Source of the DNA: Candidatus Kapaibacterium thiocyanatum
GTDB lineage: Bacteria; Bacteroidota; Ignavibacteria; Kapaibacteriales; Kapaibacteriaceae
NCBI GenBank assembly: GCA_001899175.1
Contig: MKVH01000025.1
Span: forward strand, 169,760-233,759
Direction of reading: 5' to 3'
DNA: 64,000 nt
Of this stretch, positions 34,941 through 43,738 are shown piece after piece; the stretch's first letter is position 1, and each line of letters opens with the position of its first letter. Below the pieces are notes generated by a model, which was not told the DNA's origin, searched no databases, and was given only the letters and a program-made list of their open reading frames with translations. The position numbers were made by a program, and so were the translations under genes.

Positions 34941-36023
34941 TCATCCCCTGATGACGTCCATCCGCTGTTGCCGTTCGATCATGGTCTTCAGATCGATGGA
35001 CCATGGTTCGATATCGTGGTCGAGGCCGGCGATCCAGGGCGTATAGCGCAGATGTTCGGGTCTGTTGGGGTCACCCGTCATGCGGTCGATCACGCTCTGG
35101 TGGATACGTATCCTGTCCGTCCGTTTCGCATCCCACGTCCGTACCGCTCTCGGATAGAGCTTCGCGAGGAACGAGCCGCGGGAATCGTGCATCACGCCGT
35201 ATGGGTTGATGGTGACGGGTACCTTGTGCTTGAGGTAGAGGCGCAGTCCCAGGTCGCAGGCCTTCTGCGTCAGCCAGAGCAGGGGGATGTCCGACAGTTC
35301 CTGTTCGGGATAGCCGCCGCCTACGTCCGTATGCATGCCCGTGAACCACACCTGGCTCAGTGACTGATAGGGCTTCAGATCCGTATTCCACAGCACGGGA
35401 TGGAAATACTTGCGTTCGTCGTCGATGGCGAGGGCATGATAGGCGTTCTCCACGCTCTCGCTCAAGGTGAAGTTGTGGAAGTTGTGCCTGAACATCGGAA
35501 GGCCGTCGATGAGGTCGCTCAGCCATCGGATGGGCAGGCCCAGGGCCGCTACCGTATCGTAGCATCCGATGAATCTGATGCGCGTCCACATCGTGCGGTT
35601 CTTCCGCACGAACTCGTCGGCCCTGCTTTTGCGCAGATCCGCATTCGACGTACGGTAGATGCCGTAGGCCTTGGGGATGAGTTCCGGGCGGCCCTTCGGC
35701 AGGATGCCGAAGTAGTGGATGAAGCTCGACAGACTTCGTATGGTGGCTGCGCCGCGGCTGAAGCCGAAGAGATAGATGTTGTCGCCCGCCTCGTAATGAT
35801 CGAAGATGAACCTGTAGCACTGCTGGATGTTCCGCGAGATTCCCATGCCGCCGATGTTGCCGGTGATCTTCTTCATGCCGGTGCCGAGGCCGGCATCGTA
35901 GTAGCCTACCTGACGCGGCGTGCGGTCCTCGACCATGTTGAACATCTTGTAGACGTTCGTGTTGTAGCCTTCTCCGCCTTCCTGGCCTGTGCCATCGGAA
36001 AAGACGACGATGTTCTTCGCCAT
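34941..36023 (-). CDS. DUF2235 alpha/beta-hydrolase (Tle-like phospholipase family)
   Basis: 360 residues of the DUF2235 family. Start KNIVVFSDGTGQEGGEGYNTNV, nucleophile elbow YLFGFSRGAATIRSLS (G-x-S-x-G), Asp region IRFIGCYDTVAALGLP and catalytic His in FTGMHTDVGGGYPE. Family members include type VI secretion lipase effectors (Tle) and stand-alone cytosolic hydrolases. No VgrG, Hcp or immunity gene is adjacent and there is no signal peptide, so an effector role is unsupported. Single gene at the edge of a lower-GC patch. Confidence 0.88.
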   Translation of the reverse strand: MAKNIVVFSDGTGQEGGEGYNTNVYKMFNMVEDRTPRQVGYYDAGLGTGMKKITGNIGGMGISRNIQQCYRFIFDHYEAGDNIYLFGFSRGAATIRSLSSFIHYFGILPKGRPELIPKAYGIYRTSNADLRKSRADEFVRKNRTMWTRIRFIGCYDTVAALGLPIRWLSDLIDGLPMFRHNFHNFTLSESVENAYHALAIDDERKYFHPVLWNTDLKPYQSLSQVWFTGMHTDVGGGYPEQELSDIPLLWLTQKACDLGLRLYLKHKVPVTINPYGVMHDSRGSFLAKLYPRAVRTWDAKRTDRIRIHQSVIDRMTGDPNRPEHLRYTPWIAGLDHDIEPWSIDLKTMIERQQRMDVIRG

Positions 36024-36512
36024 GGGAATGCCCCCGGATGCAGTGCGTGACGTGATAGACGGCGATCGGGCCGGGATCGCGGGGGCAACATACGTAAACT
36101 GGATCAGGAACGGCGAGGGGCCTCTCTCCCATGACCGTGTTATGCAGTCATCCTTCGATGGGCGTCCTGTTAATGCGGAATCCAGTACCAGCGACTATCC
36201 GCAACGATCATTCATCCTGTCCTTCCCACGAAACGATCTGCTGTTTCCGTTGTCGGATTGCCGCGATGACGGCAGCGAGAGTAGGGGAGGCTCCGAGTTG
36301 GAAGTAGCATTGAAAAACACAAACTACCATCTGGGTACTTGATGTCACAATCTGGGCTCGATTGTTGCAAACAGTCCTGAAACTTGCATCTTCCACCACG
36401 AATCTGTACGTTCGGGCAAATATCTGTTAGTGCAAGTCGCTATTGAGCTTAGTCAGGACGAGATAGGACGTACGGATTGCGGCTGTAGAGATATACACAG
36501 CACGAGGGTTAT
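36024..36512. other. 489-bp divergent intergenic region at a GC boundary
   Basis: No convincing gene. It spans the switch from GC-rich core sequence to a more AT-rich stretch beginning at about 36.2 kb, and must carry promoters for the DUF2235 gene (minus) and the secreted-protein cassette (plus). I saw no repeat or tRNA here. Confidence 0.5.
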
Positions 36513-37568
36513 ATGTTCTCGATGTTCCGATGGGCTATCGGTATCACTGCCGTATGCCTTCTGTTCCTCATTACAACCACTCCGGTAGTTGCGCAATGCG
36601 ACTCACTTCGGCAGTTCTATCCGCCGGGTGCCAAGGTCTATCCACAGACACCCAATGGACTGGATACGACCCATCCTGTCGATCCACGAAAGTTCGTGGC
36701 ACAATGGCACTTCGAGACGCAATCCGATTCAACGATCACCCGATTCGTCTTTGACGACTTCGTCAGCAATGGCCGCCGTGTGTGGCTGAGCAACTGGTGT
36801 GAAGGGAAGACATGGAATTGGGACAAGACGACGCAGCAATACGTCAATGAAGTCACGAATGCCCAACTGAGCAGCATTTCCCACACGACGTATATGCCGG
36901 TTATCGCTGGGGATACCATCGGATTCTATCGTCATGCCTACTGGCTTCGCCGTGGTCCGTCAACAGGGTCACTCGCCAAGTATGTTTCGGGCGATGTCGT
37001 CTCGTACTCGGTCGAGCTGGTGCGGAAATCGGACGGTCAGCGGATGGCACTCCTCGACACCGTCCGAATCAGCCAGAGCGGGGCATCCAGTCCATGTGTC
37101 TATATGTGGTATCCATTGGCGTCGAAGGTCCGTTACGTCATTCCATCTGTTATTTCGGATACGACGTATGCCTGTGTCCGCGTGAACGTGTACACAAGCG
37201 GATCAGACAATGACGTGTTTTCACGCACGGATCTTTTCGCTACGCTCAATGCAAGGATATTCCTCAACAACCCATATTTCGAGAACTTCATGGCTACGGT
37301 CAACTCCGAGAATGCCTGCGGTGCTGCTACCGGGGGATGTGGGATGACCGTAACGAATGGAACATCGGGAAGTGTCAATGCGGCTGTGACGTCCTCAAGC
37401 ATTACCCTTGTGAAGGCGTTCTCGCAGGCAGGATACTTGGTATCGAGCACTGCCGTAACCACATGGCCTTCTACTGTCGCCCTTTCGACAGGGGCCGGTC
37501 TGTACATCGTGTGTGGTGTCAATAGTTCCGGTACCGTCGTCTGTACGAATACCATGCTCGTTCCATAG
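36513..37568 (+). CDS. Secreted protein, cassette copy A (paralogue of 56108-57139)
   Basis: 351 residues with a Sec signal ending VVAQ, then CDSLRQF. No known family. It is clearly related to the protein at 56108-57139: both start the mature chain AQCDSL, share F-D/H-x-Q-[ST]-D-S-T, an N-x-R-x-[VW]-x-L-[SD]-NWC-x-x-KTWN block near residues 80-100, and a closing T9SS-like domain (GLYIVCGVNSSGTVVCTNTMLV). Both are followed by a small Cys-rich secreted protein gene. Predicted surface or secreted via T9SS; function unknown. Confidence 0.72.
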   Translation: MFSMFRWAIGITAVCLLFLITTTPVVAQCDSLRQFYPPGAKVYPQTPNGLDTTHPVDPRKFVAQWHFETQSDSTITRFVFDDFVSNGRRVWLSNWCEGKTWNWDKTTQQYVNEVTNAQLSSISHTTYMPVIAGDTIGFYRHAYWLRRGPSTGSLAKYVSGDVVSYSVELVRKSDGQRMALLDTVRISQSGASSPCVYMWYPLASKVRYVIPSVISDTTYACVRVNVYTSGSDNDVFSRTDLFATLNARIFLNNPYFENFMATVNSENACGAATGGCGMTVTNGTSGSVNAAVTSSSITLVKAFSQAGYLVSSTAVTTWPSTVALSTGAGLYIVCGVNSSGTVVCTNTMLVP

Positions 37569-37599
37569 TCCGTTCCGTCAACCATTCCCTTATTGCTCT

Positions 37600-38013
37600 A
37601 TGGTTCGCTTTGTTCCGCTCGTTTGTTCGTTCGTTTTCTGCTGTATCACACTGTCCGCGTTGACGTCGAAGCGTCATCCCGGCGCAAGCCAAGGGAACCC
37701 ACCTTGCAACCCTGACGCTGGCGAGAAGATATCCGAGGTTGCCGGGCCACGATCATGTTTCTGCATTGGTTCTCCTGCCGGCCATGTGGAATTTTCACCG
37801 ATCTATCCGAACTGGATCATCGGGTCGCTGTACAACACGAGAGTATATATCTCCTGTCAGCCCGAACAGGAGGCCAGTGAGCAGGTCACATGCACGTACC
37901 GCAACGATTGTTCCGCAGACTACGATCTCACCTTGCCCGGATGGTTCTATTATTGGCCGGACATCGACAAGCCGGTTTTTACCGTTGAAGCGGGGCCGGG
38001 TAACTGGCCGTAG
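37600..38013 (+). CDS. Small Cys-rich secreted protein, cassette copy A
   Basis: 137 residues from ATG 37600. Hydrophobic signal MVRFVPLVCSFVFCCITLSAL, then six cysteines including a S-C-F-C-I-G pair, and an aromatic/Gly-rich end (LPGWFYYWPDIDKPVF). Starts 31 bases after the secreted-protein gene. The second cassette (55671-56096) has a gene of the same size, position, C-x-C-G motif and aromatic/Gly-rich tail. No family recognised. Probably disulfide-bonded and exported with its partner. Confidence 0.6.
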   Translation: MVRFVPLVCSFVFCCITLSALTSKRHPGASQGNPPCNPDAGEKISEVAGPRSCFCIGSPAGHVEFSPIYPNWIIGSLYNTRVYISCQPEQEASEQVTCTYRNDCSADYDLTLPGWFYYWPDIDKPVFTVEAGPGNWP

Positions 38014-38064
38014 ATGTTACTCTAGGTTTCCGATGAAATTATCTAGTAAGTGGAGAGAGGTGAC

Positions 38065-38583
38065 ATGCACAACGATAGTATGATCTTGACCACGAGCGAA
38101 GTTGATGTTCTTTCGGACCGTCTAAGCAAACGTCTCGGATACACTATCGGGCAAATCGATATCCTGCAAGTCTTCAATCAGTACCGCGAAGAGATAGACA
38201 AGGTGCTGAATGGCAGTAGCGAGAAAATGAGACTCTACGTTGTGGAAGACTTTCTGAGTGGTATCGATTTTAGGGATTTATGGGTGGAGATTGAGCACGA
38301 AGAAGTCAACGATACTTTGCCACAGATGCCGGGTGATCTACTTGGATTTATTGTGAAAAGTGTTGGAAAGAGATGGATGATTCATAAGTACGACGAAGAT
38401 CCATTTCCATCGGATCCTCACGCGCATTGTGAAGAGGATAGCTTGAAATTGGATCTAACAAATGGTGATTGTCATAGTGCAAAGCACAAGAGGATCGTCC
38501 GTCGATTGCGACGTAAGGACCTGCTAGAAATCAGGAGCAAGTTCAACATGAAGGGAGTGACCCTACCCAATCTGGCAGTCTAG
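38065..38583 (+). CDS. Unrecognised protein with DPFPSDPHAH motif
   Basis: 172 residues, soluble and charged, no signal. ATG 38065 follows GGAGAGAGGTGAC. The N-terminal half is helical (VLSDRLSKRLGYTIGQIDILQVFNQYREEIDKVL). The C-terminal half contains a striking, probably functional motif: MIHKYDEDPFPSDPHAHCEE followed by KLDLTNGD and a basic helix RRLRRKDLLEIRSKF. The His/Asp-rich block could bind metal. I do not recognise the family. Forms a plus-strand pair with the DUF1508 gene 39 bases downstream. AT-richer than the core genes. Confidence 0.6.
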   Translation: MHNDSMILTTSEVDVLSDRLSKRLGYTIGQIDILQVFNQYREEIDKVLNGSSEKMRLYVVEDFLSGIDFRDLWVEIEHEEVNDTLPQMPGDLLGFIVKSVGKRWMIHKYDEDPFPSDPHAHCEEDSLKLDLTNGDCHSAKHKRIVRRLRRKDLLEIRSKFNMKGVTLPNLAV

Positions 38584-38622
38584 CAATGGTCATACTTCAA
38601 TAACACTCAGGGAGAAAGAAAG

Positions 38623-38820
38623 ATGTCCGCACCTGCAAGAGAATGGCAATGGTATCTATTCAAGGATACTGCCGGAAAGTTTCGTTGGAACTGTAAGGCC
38701 GATAATGGGAATATCGTTTATGCTTCCTCGCAAGGCTATGTGAATAGGACTGATTGTGTTGCGAACGCAACAGCTATCGGCTTTAGTGTGACGAACATGG
38801 TGGATCTAACGAAGACATGA
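38623..38820 (+). CDS. DUF1508 (YegP-like) domain protein
   Basis: 65 residues, one DUF1508 unit: EWQWYLFKDTAGKFRWNCKADNGNIVYASSQGYVNRTDCVANATAIG, with the conserved aromatic strand, N-G and S-x-G-Y motif. YegP-type proteins are small cytosolic beta-alpha proteins of unknown role, often in mobile or accessory DNA. AGGGAGAAAG lies before the ATG. A terminator candidate lies about 145 bases downstream. Confidence 0.72.
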   Translation: MSAPAREWQWYLFKDTAGKFRWNCKADNGNIVYASSQGYVNRTDCVANATAIGFSVTNMVDLTKT

Positions 38821-38963
38821 TCCAATGATGTAACCTCGACCAGCAGCCTCTGCCTTAATGCAGGCTTCTTCGAAGTTGTCAGCTTCGATTTCCGGGCCGT
38901 CCCATCGCTTATCATCGCATTAATTTCGATAAGAAAGACTTCACTAGCGTTGCTGCTATATTG

Positions 38964-38996
38964 GCTCTCTGGCTTTGCTTGAGAGCTTTCTTTTTG
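38964..38996 (+). terminator. Terminator candidate after the accessory gene set
   Basis: Six-bp stem GCTCTC / GAGAGC with an 11-base loop followed by TTTCTTTTTG. It would end the plus-strand accessory transcript (36.5-38.8 kb). Confidence 0.55.
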
Positions 38997-39392
38997 TGTT
39001 GTCTCTTCAATCTGGCTGGGCCTTTGTGGATCCCATATGCATACCCCCGTGTAAATACTGATAATTGTTGATGCCTGTAAATAGTGGATAAGGGTGGTTT
39101 TGAGTTAGGACCACCATTCGTAGAGTGATTTTGGAGATGAAGCGTGGTTTGTAAAGGGAATGATTGGGTCCGTTAAATATCGACAGAATCCATTAGACAC
39201 ATCGAGATACGATTCCATGAACCCGTATCGGTCTGCCAAGCCGTTCAGGCAGTGCCATGTCGTCTAGTATGATGTATGGTGCAAATTCACCAATAGTATC
39301 CATAGCCTGTAACCACGGATTTGATTCGGTCCTGTCCGGGCAGGTCGGTATGGGCCATCCTATCCGCCACCTCTCACCCCCGCAAAAAGCCG
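38997..39392. other. Non-coding AT-rich stretch before der
   Basis: About 400 bases without a convincing gene in either strand. It marks the right edge of the accessory patch; GC rises again just before the der promoter. No tRNA or direct repeat was recognised. Confidence 0.45.
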
Positions 39393-39400
39393 TACCTTTG
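39393..39400 (+). promoter_or_regulatory. TAnnTTTG promoter box of der
   Basis: Exact TACCTTTG 40 bases before the der ATG, with an AAAAAG-containing stretch upstream. Typical Bacteroidota -7 element. Confidence 0.7.
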
Positions 39401-39440
39401 TAGTCGATCCTGTCCCAACGCCCGCTCCCGGTACCGAGTT

Positions 39441-40760
39441 ATGAGTCTCGTCGCAATCGTCGGCCGCCCCAACGTGGGCAAATCCACGCTCTTCAATCGT
39501 ATCATCGAAGAGCGCCATGCCATCGTGGAGGCCGTTCCCGGTGTGACGCGCGACCGGATCTATGCCCGCGGTGAATGGAACGGTGTCCACTTCCAGCTCG
39601 TGGATACGGGGGGGATCGTGCCGGACAGCGAGGAGCTGTTCGACAAGGCCATCCGCGAACAGGCCATGATGGCCCTCGAAGAAGCCGATGCCATCATCTT
39701 CGTCTGTGACGGACGCGATGGCGTGACGCCGGTGGACGAGATGATCGCCGCAATGCTGCGGACGACACCGAAGCCGGTGACCCTGATCGTGAACAAGTGC
39801 GACAATGCGATGATGGATATGAATTCCTCCGAATTCTATTCCCTCGGTCTCGGCGATCCCTATCCCATTTCCGCCCTGAACGGCAGAAGCACCGGAGACT
39901 TTCTCGATCGCGTCGTCGGCTTCCTGCCGAAGAACGAGGAAGCGGAGGACGATCGCCTGAAGATCGCCATCGTCGGCCGCCCGAACGTCGGCAAGAGCTC
40001 ACTGACCAATGCCCTGCTCGGACGCGAGCGCAGTATCGTGACGCCGATCGCCGGCACCACGCGCGATGCCATCGACAGCGTCGTGCGCTTCTACGGCGAG
40101 GAGATGGTCCTCATCGATACGGCAGGTCTGCGCCGCCGCAGCCAGATCAAGGAACAGGTGGAGATGTACAGTACGATGCGCACGGCCCGTGCGATCGAAC
40201 GCTGCGATGTCGCCATCGTCGTTCTCGATGCCACGCAAGGACTGGAAACGCAGGACAAGCGCATCATCGACCAGGTCGTCGCCGAACGGAGAGGCATCAT
40301 CGTCGCCGTGAACAAGTGGGACCTCGTCGAGAAGGATACGCGCACGGCCGACGACTTCACGAAGAAGTACAAGGAGGCCCTCCCGACCTTCGACTACGCT
40401 CCGGTGGTCTACATCTCCGCACTCACCAAGCAGCGGATCACACGCGTGCTCGAAATGGCGAAGGAAATCCAGGCCCGCCGCGAAGTACGCATCAGCACGT
40501 CGAAACTCAACGACGTTCTGCTCGCCGAACTGGATCGCGTCCCACCGCCCTCGGTGCGGGGCCGCGACCTCCGCATCAACTACATCACGCAGGTGCGTAC
40601 GGCACCGCCGATCTTCGCCTTCTTCTGCAATCATCCGGATCTCATCCCGGATTCCTACAAGCGCTTCATGGAGCGTCAGCTACGCGAGCATTTCGACCTC
40701 GAAGGCGTGCCCGTGAGCTTCGTCTTCAGGAAGAAGCATCGCGACAGGAACGAGGACTGA
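39441..40760 (+). CDS. der: Ribosome biogenesis GTPase Der (EngA)
   Basis: 439 residues, tandem GTPase. First G domain from AIVGRPNVGKSTLFNRI (G1) with DTGG (G3) and NKCD (G4); second from IAIVGRPNVGKSSLTNALL with DTAG and NKWD; then the C-terminal KH-like domain (VRGRDLRINYITQVRTAPPIFAFFCNHPDLIP). It is needed for 50S ribosomal subunit assembly. The start is ATG 39441; upstream in-frame sequence is promoter region. Confidence 0.97.
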   Translation: MSLVAIVGRPNVGKSTLFNRIIEERHAIVEAVPGVTRDRIYARGEWNGVHFQLVDTGGIVPDSEELFDKAIREQAMMALEEADAIIFVCDGRDGVTPVDEMIAAMLRTTPKPVTLIVNKCDNAMMDMNSSEFYSLGLGDPYPISALNGRSTGDFLDRVVGFLPKNEEAEDDRLKIAIVGRPNVGKSSLTNALLGRERSIVTPIAGTTRDAIDSVVRFYGEEMVLIDTAGLRRRSQIKEQVEMYSTMRTARAIERCDVAIVVLDATQGLETQDKRIIDQVVAERRGIIVAVNKWDLVEKDTRTADDFTKKYKEALPTFDYAPVVYISALTKQRITRVLEMAKEIQARREVRISTSKLNDVLLAELDRVPPPSVRGRDLRINYITQVRTAPPIFAFFCNHPDLIPDSYKRFMERQLREHFDLEGVPVSFVFRKKHRDRNED

Positions 40761-40849
40761 CAGGCCCCTCCTCTCTCCGCCGCAGTGGCCAGCGAGTCCT
40801 TTCGAAGATGGTCATGGCGTGGCCGTCCGTCGCCGCCTGAAACCTACGA

Positions 40850-41818
40850 CTATCGCTTCTTCAGCATCAGGAGACGATGCGTGAATTCCGTGCCTATGCC
40901 GCTGATCACGCACCGTTCGTTCCTGTCCGAGAGATATCGCGCCGTCCAGTCCACGATGCCGCCATCGCCCGTTTCGTACCATGTGCCTTCGTGCCGCAGG
41001 CTGAGCTTGAACCGCAGACCCTTGTAGTAGGGCTGATCATGCTGCGGAATGTACTCCCGTTCGATGACGATGTCCGGAAGTGTGGCCGCGATGCGGCCCA
41101 TGACGTTCGTGGAGAGTCTGTCGATGGCGGGTCGGCGATCATGGATCCGGAAGGCGATCCTGATGTCGCGATGGGCGGCCGCGCCCGCGATGCCATCGTG
41201 AGACAGGGCTACGAGGGTGGAGACATGATGCACGATTTCTTCCTCGATCCAGGTCGTTCCCCGGTCGTGGCCGGCGGACGTCATGCCGAAGAGATCGAAG
41301 TGCGGGCGGAATCGGGGATCGCCGGGCGGTGGTGTACGGATGACGCGCTGAAGGGCCGACAGGCGAATGGTATCCATACGAGTTCCGGCGTTACGTCGTG
41401 CGTCGCGTCGGCGGACGGAGGCTTCCAGTGCCAGCACGTTGGTCGGATCGGAGACTGCTTCCGTACCGCGCAGTGCCGACAATATCTTGTTCTGGTCGCA
41501 GGGGGCCACGACGGACGACGCTCCGAGAGGAGCGGCGGGCGAGAGGCCGATGGTCGTGAAACCGTGGGCGGCCGCTTCCTTCATCAGGGACAGACCGAAG
41601 GCCTGCATGGCGACGGCATCGCTCTCGGCAGGTGCCACGAACCGATTGGACGTGTAGGCGTCGAGAATGTCCTGCGGTGTGAGGGATTCCGTCTTTCTAC
41701 GGAACACTTCGAGCAGCAGAGACGTCAACTCGCCCATACGGAAACCTCCGACGAGTTCGTCGAAGATCTTCCGGCGCTCCGGCGTGGAGAGGAGACTGGT
41801 GAGTATCGATGGTTCCAT
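40850..41818 (-). CDS. Conserved protein of unknown function
   Basis: 322 residues, cytosolic, no signal. Start ATG 41818 (MEPSILTSLLSTPERRKIFDEL). The best-conserved looking part is IGLSPAAPLGASSVVAPCDQNKILSALRGTEAVSDPTNVLALEAS, ordered like a ligand-binding or synthetase-like core, followed by RPHFDLFGMTSAG. The C-terminal segment SDRNERCVISGIGTEFTHRLLML looks ordered. I do not recognise the family. Divergent from the GH44 gene across 68 bases. Confidence 0.6.
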   Translation of the reverse strand: MEPSILTSLLSTPERRKIFDELVGGFRMGELTSLLLEVFRRKTESLTPQDILDAYTSNRFVAPAESDAVAMQAFGLSLMKEAAAHGFTTIGLSPAAPLGASSVVAPCDQNKILSALRGTEAVSDPTNVLALEASVRRRDARRNAGTRMDTIRLSALQRVIRTPPPGDPRFRPHFDLFGMTSAGHDRGTTWIEEEIVHHVSTLVALSHDGIAGAAAHRDIRIAFRIHDRRPAIDRLSTNVMGRIAATLPDIVIEREYIPQHDQPYYKGLRFKLSLRHEGTWYETGDGGIVDWTARYLSDRNERCVISGIGTEFTHRLLMLKKR

Positions 41819-41886
41819 GGCCACGATGAACAAACCTCATGCCAGTATCGGCGGAGCTGGAACGATATCCAACCACATAGCGGAAG

Positions 41887-43713
41887 ATGACTGCCATGCT
41901 GCTTCGTACCATTGTCGCAACAACGTTGCTGGCCTCCGTACTTCATGCACAGCCCGTTGTCGTTACCATCGACCATTCGCAACCGCATCGCGCGATCTCG
42001 CCCTATATCTACGGATCGAACGGCAACGATGCCGGCGCGCAGGACGGTATCACGATCCGTCGTCAGGGCGGAAACCGGCTCACGGGGTACAACTGGGAGA
42101 ACAACTATTCCCATGCGGGCGAAGACTGGCAGAATTCCAACGACACCTACCTGCCCTGGTACTACCATGTTCCCGAGAACAGATGGCAGGAGCCCGGCGT
42201 CGTGCTCACGACGTTCATCGACGATAACAAGGGCGCGGGGATCAAGTCGCTCGTGACCCTGCCCGTCGCCGGTTACGTGTCCGCCGATGCGAACGGCAGC
42301 GTGACACCCGAACAGGTCGCTCCGTCCGCACGGTTCCACAGGGTGGAGATCGAGCATTCGGGGTCGACCGGACAGGCCAATACCGACGATGACGTCGTCT
42401 ATGTCGAGGACGAAGTGCGCTTCCTCACTAATCGATACGGTGCAGGCGCGGGACCGCAATGGACGGTAGCGTATTCGCTCGACAACGAGCCTTCGCTGTG
42501 GCCCGAGACCCATCCGCGTATCCATCCGGACAAGACGACGTTCCAGGACCTCATGGCCAGATCGATACGGACGGCGACGGTGATCCGTGCGGTGGATCCG
42601 ACGGCCCTCATCTATGGTCCGGCCGAATTCGGATTCTCGGCCTTCACCAATCTGCAGGACGCTCCCGACAAGAGTCTCTTCATGCCCTACGGTTCGTTCA
42701 TCGACGGTTATCTCATGATGATGAAGATGGCCGAGGGAACGGCGGGCAAGCGTCTTCTCGACGTGCTGGACGTTCACTGGTATCCGAACCTGAACGGGGA
42801 AGCGATCTCGTTCAACGACAATCTGGTGGAAGAGGACAAGCGCATCCAGGCGCCACGCTCGCTCTGGCAGGAAAGCTATGTCGAGGATAGCTGGATAGGT
42901 CAATGGTACGGTCCGGCCAGCGGCCAGCGCATGCGCCTGCCGCTGTTGCCCACGCTGCAGCGTATCATCGACGAACGGTATCCGGGTACGATGTTGTCGA
43001 TCTCGGAATTCAACTACGGCGGCCCGCGCCAGGTATCGACGGGGCTGGCCGTGGCGGATGTGCTCGGAATCCTCGGTAATCACGGAGTGTATTCTGCCAC
43101 GCACTGGGAAGCGATCGACGGCTATATCCGTGCCGCCTATCGTCTGTATCGCAACGCCGATGGCAATGGTCTGCGCGTAGGGGACAGCAGTGTGGTCACG
43201 ACGACGTCCGATGCATCGGAGGCTTCGGCCTATTCGAGCGTCGATACCGAAGGCCGTATGCACGTCATCGTGATATGGAAGGCCAACAGGAGCGACGTCG
43301 TACGGATCGCCATCGACGGTTCGTTCAAGGGCGTACCGAAGTCCTGTCATGGATTCGACGGTGAATCGAACGTCATCGCCGTGAAACCGATGCCGGTACA
43401 GGTCGATGCCTCGACCTTCACGTTGGCCGTGACGGCCCGCAGTGCCTATCACATCGTCTTCGATCCCACCACATCATCCGTTGCCGAGGGCGGAACGGAC
43501 GATGGCCTGCTCATCAACCAGTACGGTATGACGACGGGAACATCCGTGGTGAGTAACATCACCGTTTATGATATCGTCGGCAACCTGGTCTATACCCTTC
43601 CGAAGATGGAAGCCACGACGTCCATCACATGGCCCGCATCGCTCGGTCATGGTGCCTATGTCGTGATGGCCGAGGTCGGAGGCAGGATGACGACGGGCAG
43701 GATGCTCCGCTGA
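41887..43713 (+). CDS. Glycoside hydrolase family 44 with T9SS sorting domain
   Basis: 608 residues. Signal peptide ends about LHAQ; the catalytic (beta/alpha)8 domain carries the GH44 start SPYIYGSNGND...RRQGGNRLTGYNWENN, acid/base Glu in YSLDNEPSLW (about residue 201) and nucleophile Glu in LSISEFNYGG (about residue 374). GH44 enzymes cut internal beta-1,4 bonds in xyloglucan, cellulose or mannan. A beta-sandwich follows, then a T9SS-like tail (ITVYDIVGNLVYTLPKMEA ... GAYVVMAEVGGRMTTGRML). Secreted polysaccharide-degrading enzyme. A second ATG at 41896, nine bases after GGAAG, may be the true start. Confidence 0.88.
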   Translation: MTAMLLRTIVATTLLASVLHAQPVVVTIDHSQPHRAISPYIYGSNGNDAGAQDGITIRRQGGNRLTGYNWENNYSHAGEDWQNSNDTYLPWYYHVPENRWQEPGVVLTTFIDDNKGAGIKSLVTLPVAGYVSADANGSVTPEQVAPSARFHRVEIEHSGSTGQANTDDDVVYVEDEVRFLTNRYGAGAGPQWTVAYSLDNEPSLWPETHPRIHPDKTTFQDLMARSIRTATVIRAVDPTALIYGPAEFGFSAFTNLQDAPDKSLFMPYGSFIDGYLMMMKMAEGTAGKRLLDVLDVHWYPNLNGEAISFNDNLVEEDKRIQAPRSLWQESYVEDSWIGQWYGPASGQRMRLPLLPTLQRIIDERYPGTMLSISEFNYGGPRQVSTGLAVADVLGILGNHGVYSATHWEAIDGYIRAAYRLYRNADGNGLRVGDSSVVTTTSDASEASAYSSVDTEGRMHVIVIWKANRSDVVRIAIDGSFKGVPKSCHGFDGESNVIAVKPMPVQVDASTFTLAVTARSAYHIVFDPTTSSVAEGGTDDGLLINQYGMTTGTSVVSNITVYDIVGNLVYTLPKMEATTSITWPASLGHGAYVVMAEVGGRMTTGRMLR

Positions 43714-43738
43714 TATCACGTGGAGCTCGTGGCCGGTC

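Noticed and set aside
34941..36023. Type VI secretion effector (Tle)
   Set aside because: DUF2235 fits, but no VgrG, Hcp, PAAR or immunity gene is nearby.
38821..39440. tRNA or att site at the edge of the 36-39 kb patch
   Set aside because: No cloverleaf, no tRNA 3' end and no direct repeat matching the left edge could be seen.
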